From positions 186,001 through 250,000 of the forward strand of contig JAHBUO010000001.1 of assembly GCA_019638025.1 (NCBI GenBank): 64,000 nucleotides of DNA. Reading direction: 5' to 3'. Every line of letters starts with the position of its first letter. The stretch's first letter is position 1. Positions 63,679-64,000 of this stretch are shown piece by piece. Origin of the DNA: Ignavibacteriaceae bacterium. Its GTDB lineage: Bacteria; Bacteroidota; Ignavibacteria; Ignavibacteriales; Ignavibacteriaceae. The notes under the pieces are model-generated. The model worked only from the letters and a program-made list of their open reading frames with translations. It did no database searches and had not been told where the DNA came from. Made by a program: the position numbers and the translations under genes.

Positions 63679-64000
<322 letters not shown>

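Overview
The window looks like chromosomal DNA from an AT-rich member of the Bacteroidota/Chlorobi/Ignavibacteria (FCB) group. Two secreted proteins (2255-5608 and 27403-29760) end in the type IX secretion sorting domain with the YPNPFNPSTTINY-type motif common in Ignavibacteria. There are also two large multihaem c-type cytochromes, a mitochondrial-type aconitase, the long form of IspH, class II photolyase and BatA-like proteins. I saw no rRNA, tRNA or CRISPR array. The group assignment is an inference from these protein features.

Layout. 1-8000 is accessory: six mosaic palindromic repeat units, a VapBC-like toxin-antitoxin pair, a giant T9SS adhesin-like protein, and an MNT/HEPN pair bracketed by two near-identical ~350-base repeat blocks. 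8003-22171 is housekeeping: SPFH/NfeD membrane proteins, aconitase, a GlcD-like oxidase, a Usp plus antiporter-EIIA pair, then an operon of S9 peptidase, YkvA, NUDIX, RecN, a small AbrB-like protein and HemW. 22173-27235 is a tight minus-strand operon: ferritin, galE, rmlA, rmlC, BatA-like. 27403-38832 holds the T9SS nonahaem cytochrome, queC-queF-glnD, a DUF4920 protein, a PepSY-type membrane protein, ADP-forming acyl-CoA synthetase, thioredoxin and IspH.

39200-43222 is the most unusual part. I read it as a minus-strand array of integron-like gene cassettes without an integrase in view (a CALIN). Three attC-like inverted-repeat sites separate a nuclease-like gene plus a broken gene, a RelE/HigB-XRE toxin-antitoxin pair whose toxin carries an in-frame TGA, and a BRO-N/Fic fusion. 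For all three cassettes the first bases are complementary to the box at the cassette's own far end, which is the defining geometry of integron cassettes.

43429-64000 returns to chromosomal genes: photolyase, YciI-like, TlpA-like lipoprotein, a PLP decarboxylase, an MlaF-like ATPase without partners, SulP transporter, a lexA operon with two small uncharacterised genes and a pair of AGTG-N10-CACT palindromes that are candidate LexA operators, ProRS, a double-rhodanese lipoprotein with a decahaem-type lipoprotein cytochrome and a DUF2892 protein, a J-domain protein, a short RecQ, a TPR histidine kinase, SerC, a small lipoprotein and the start of AlaRS.

Functionally the window combines respiration and redox export (multihaem cytochromes, rhodaneses, TlpA), DNA repair (RecN, LexA, RecQ, photolyase), cell-surface sugar synthesis, queuosine synthesis and nitrogen sensing, interleaved with several toxin-antitoxin and repeat-rich islands.
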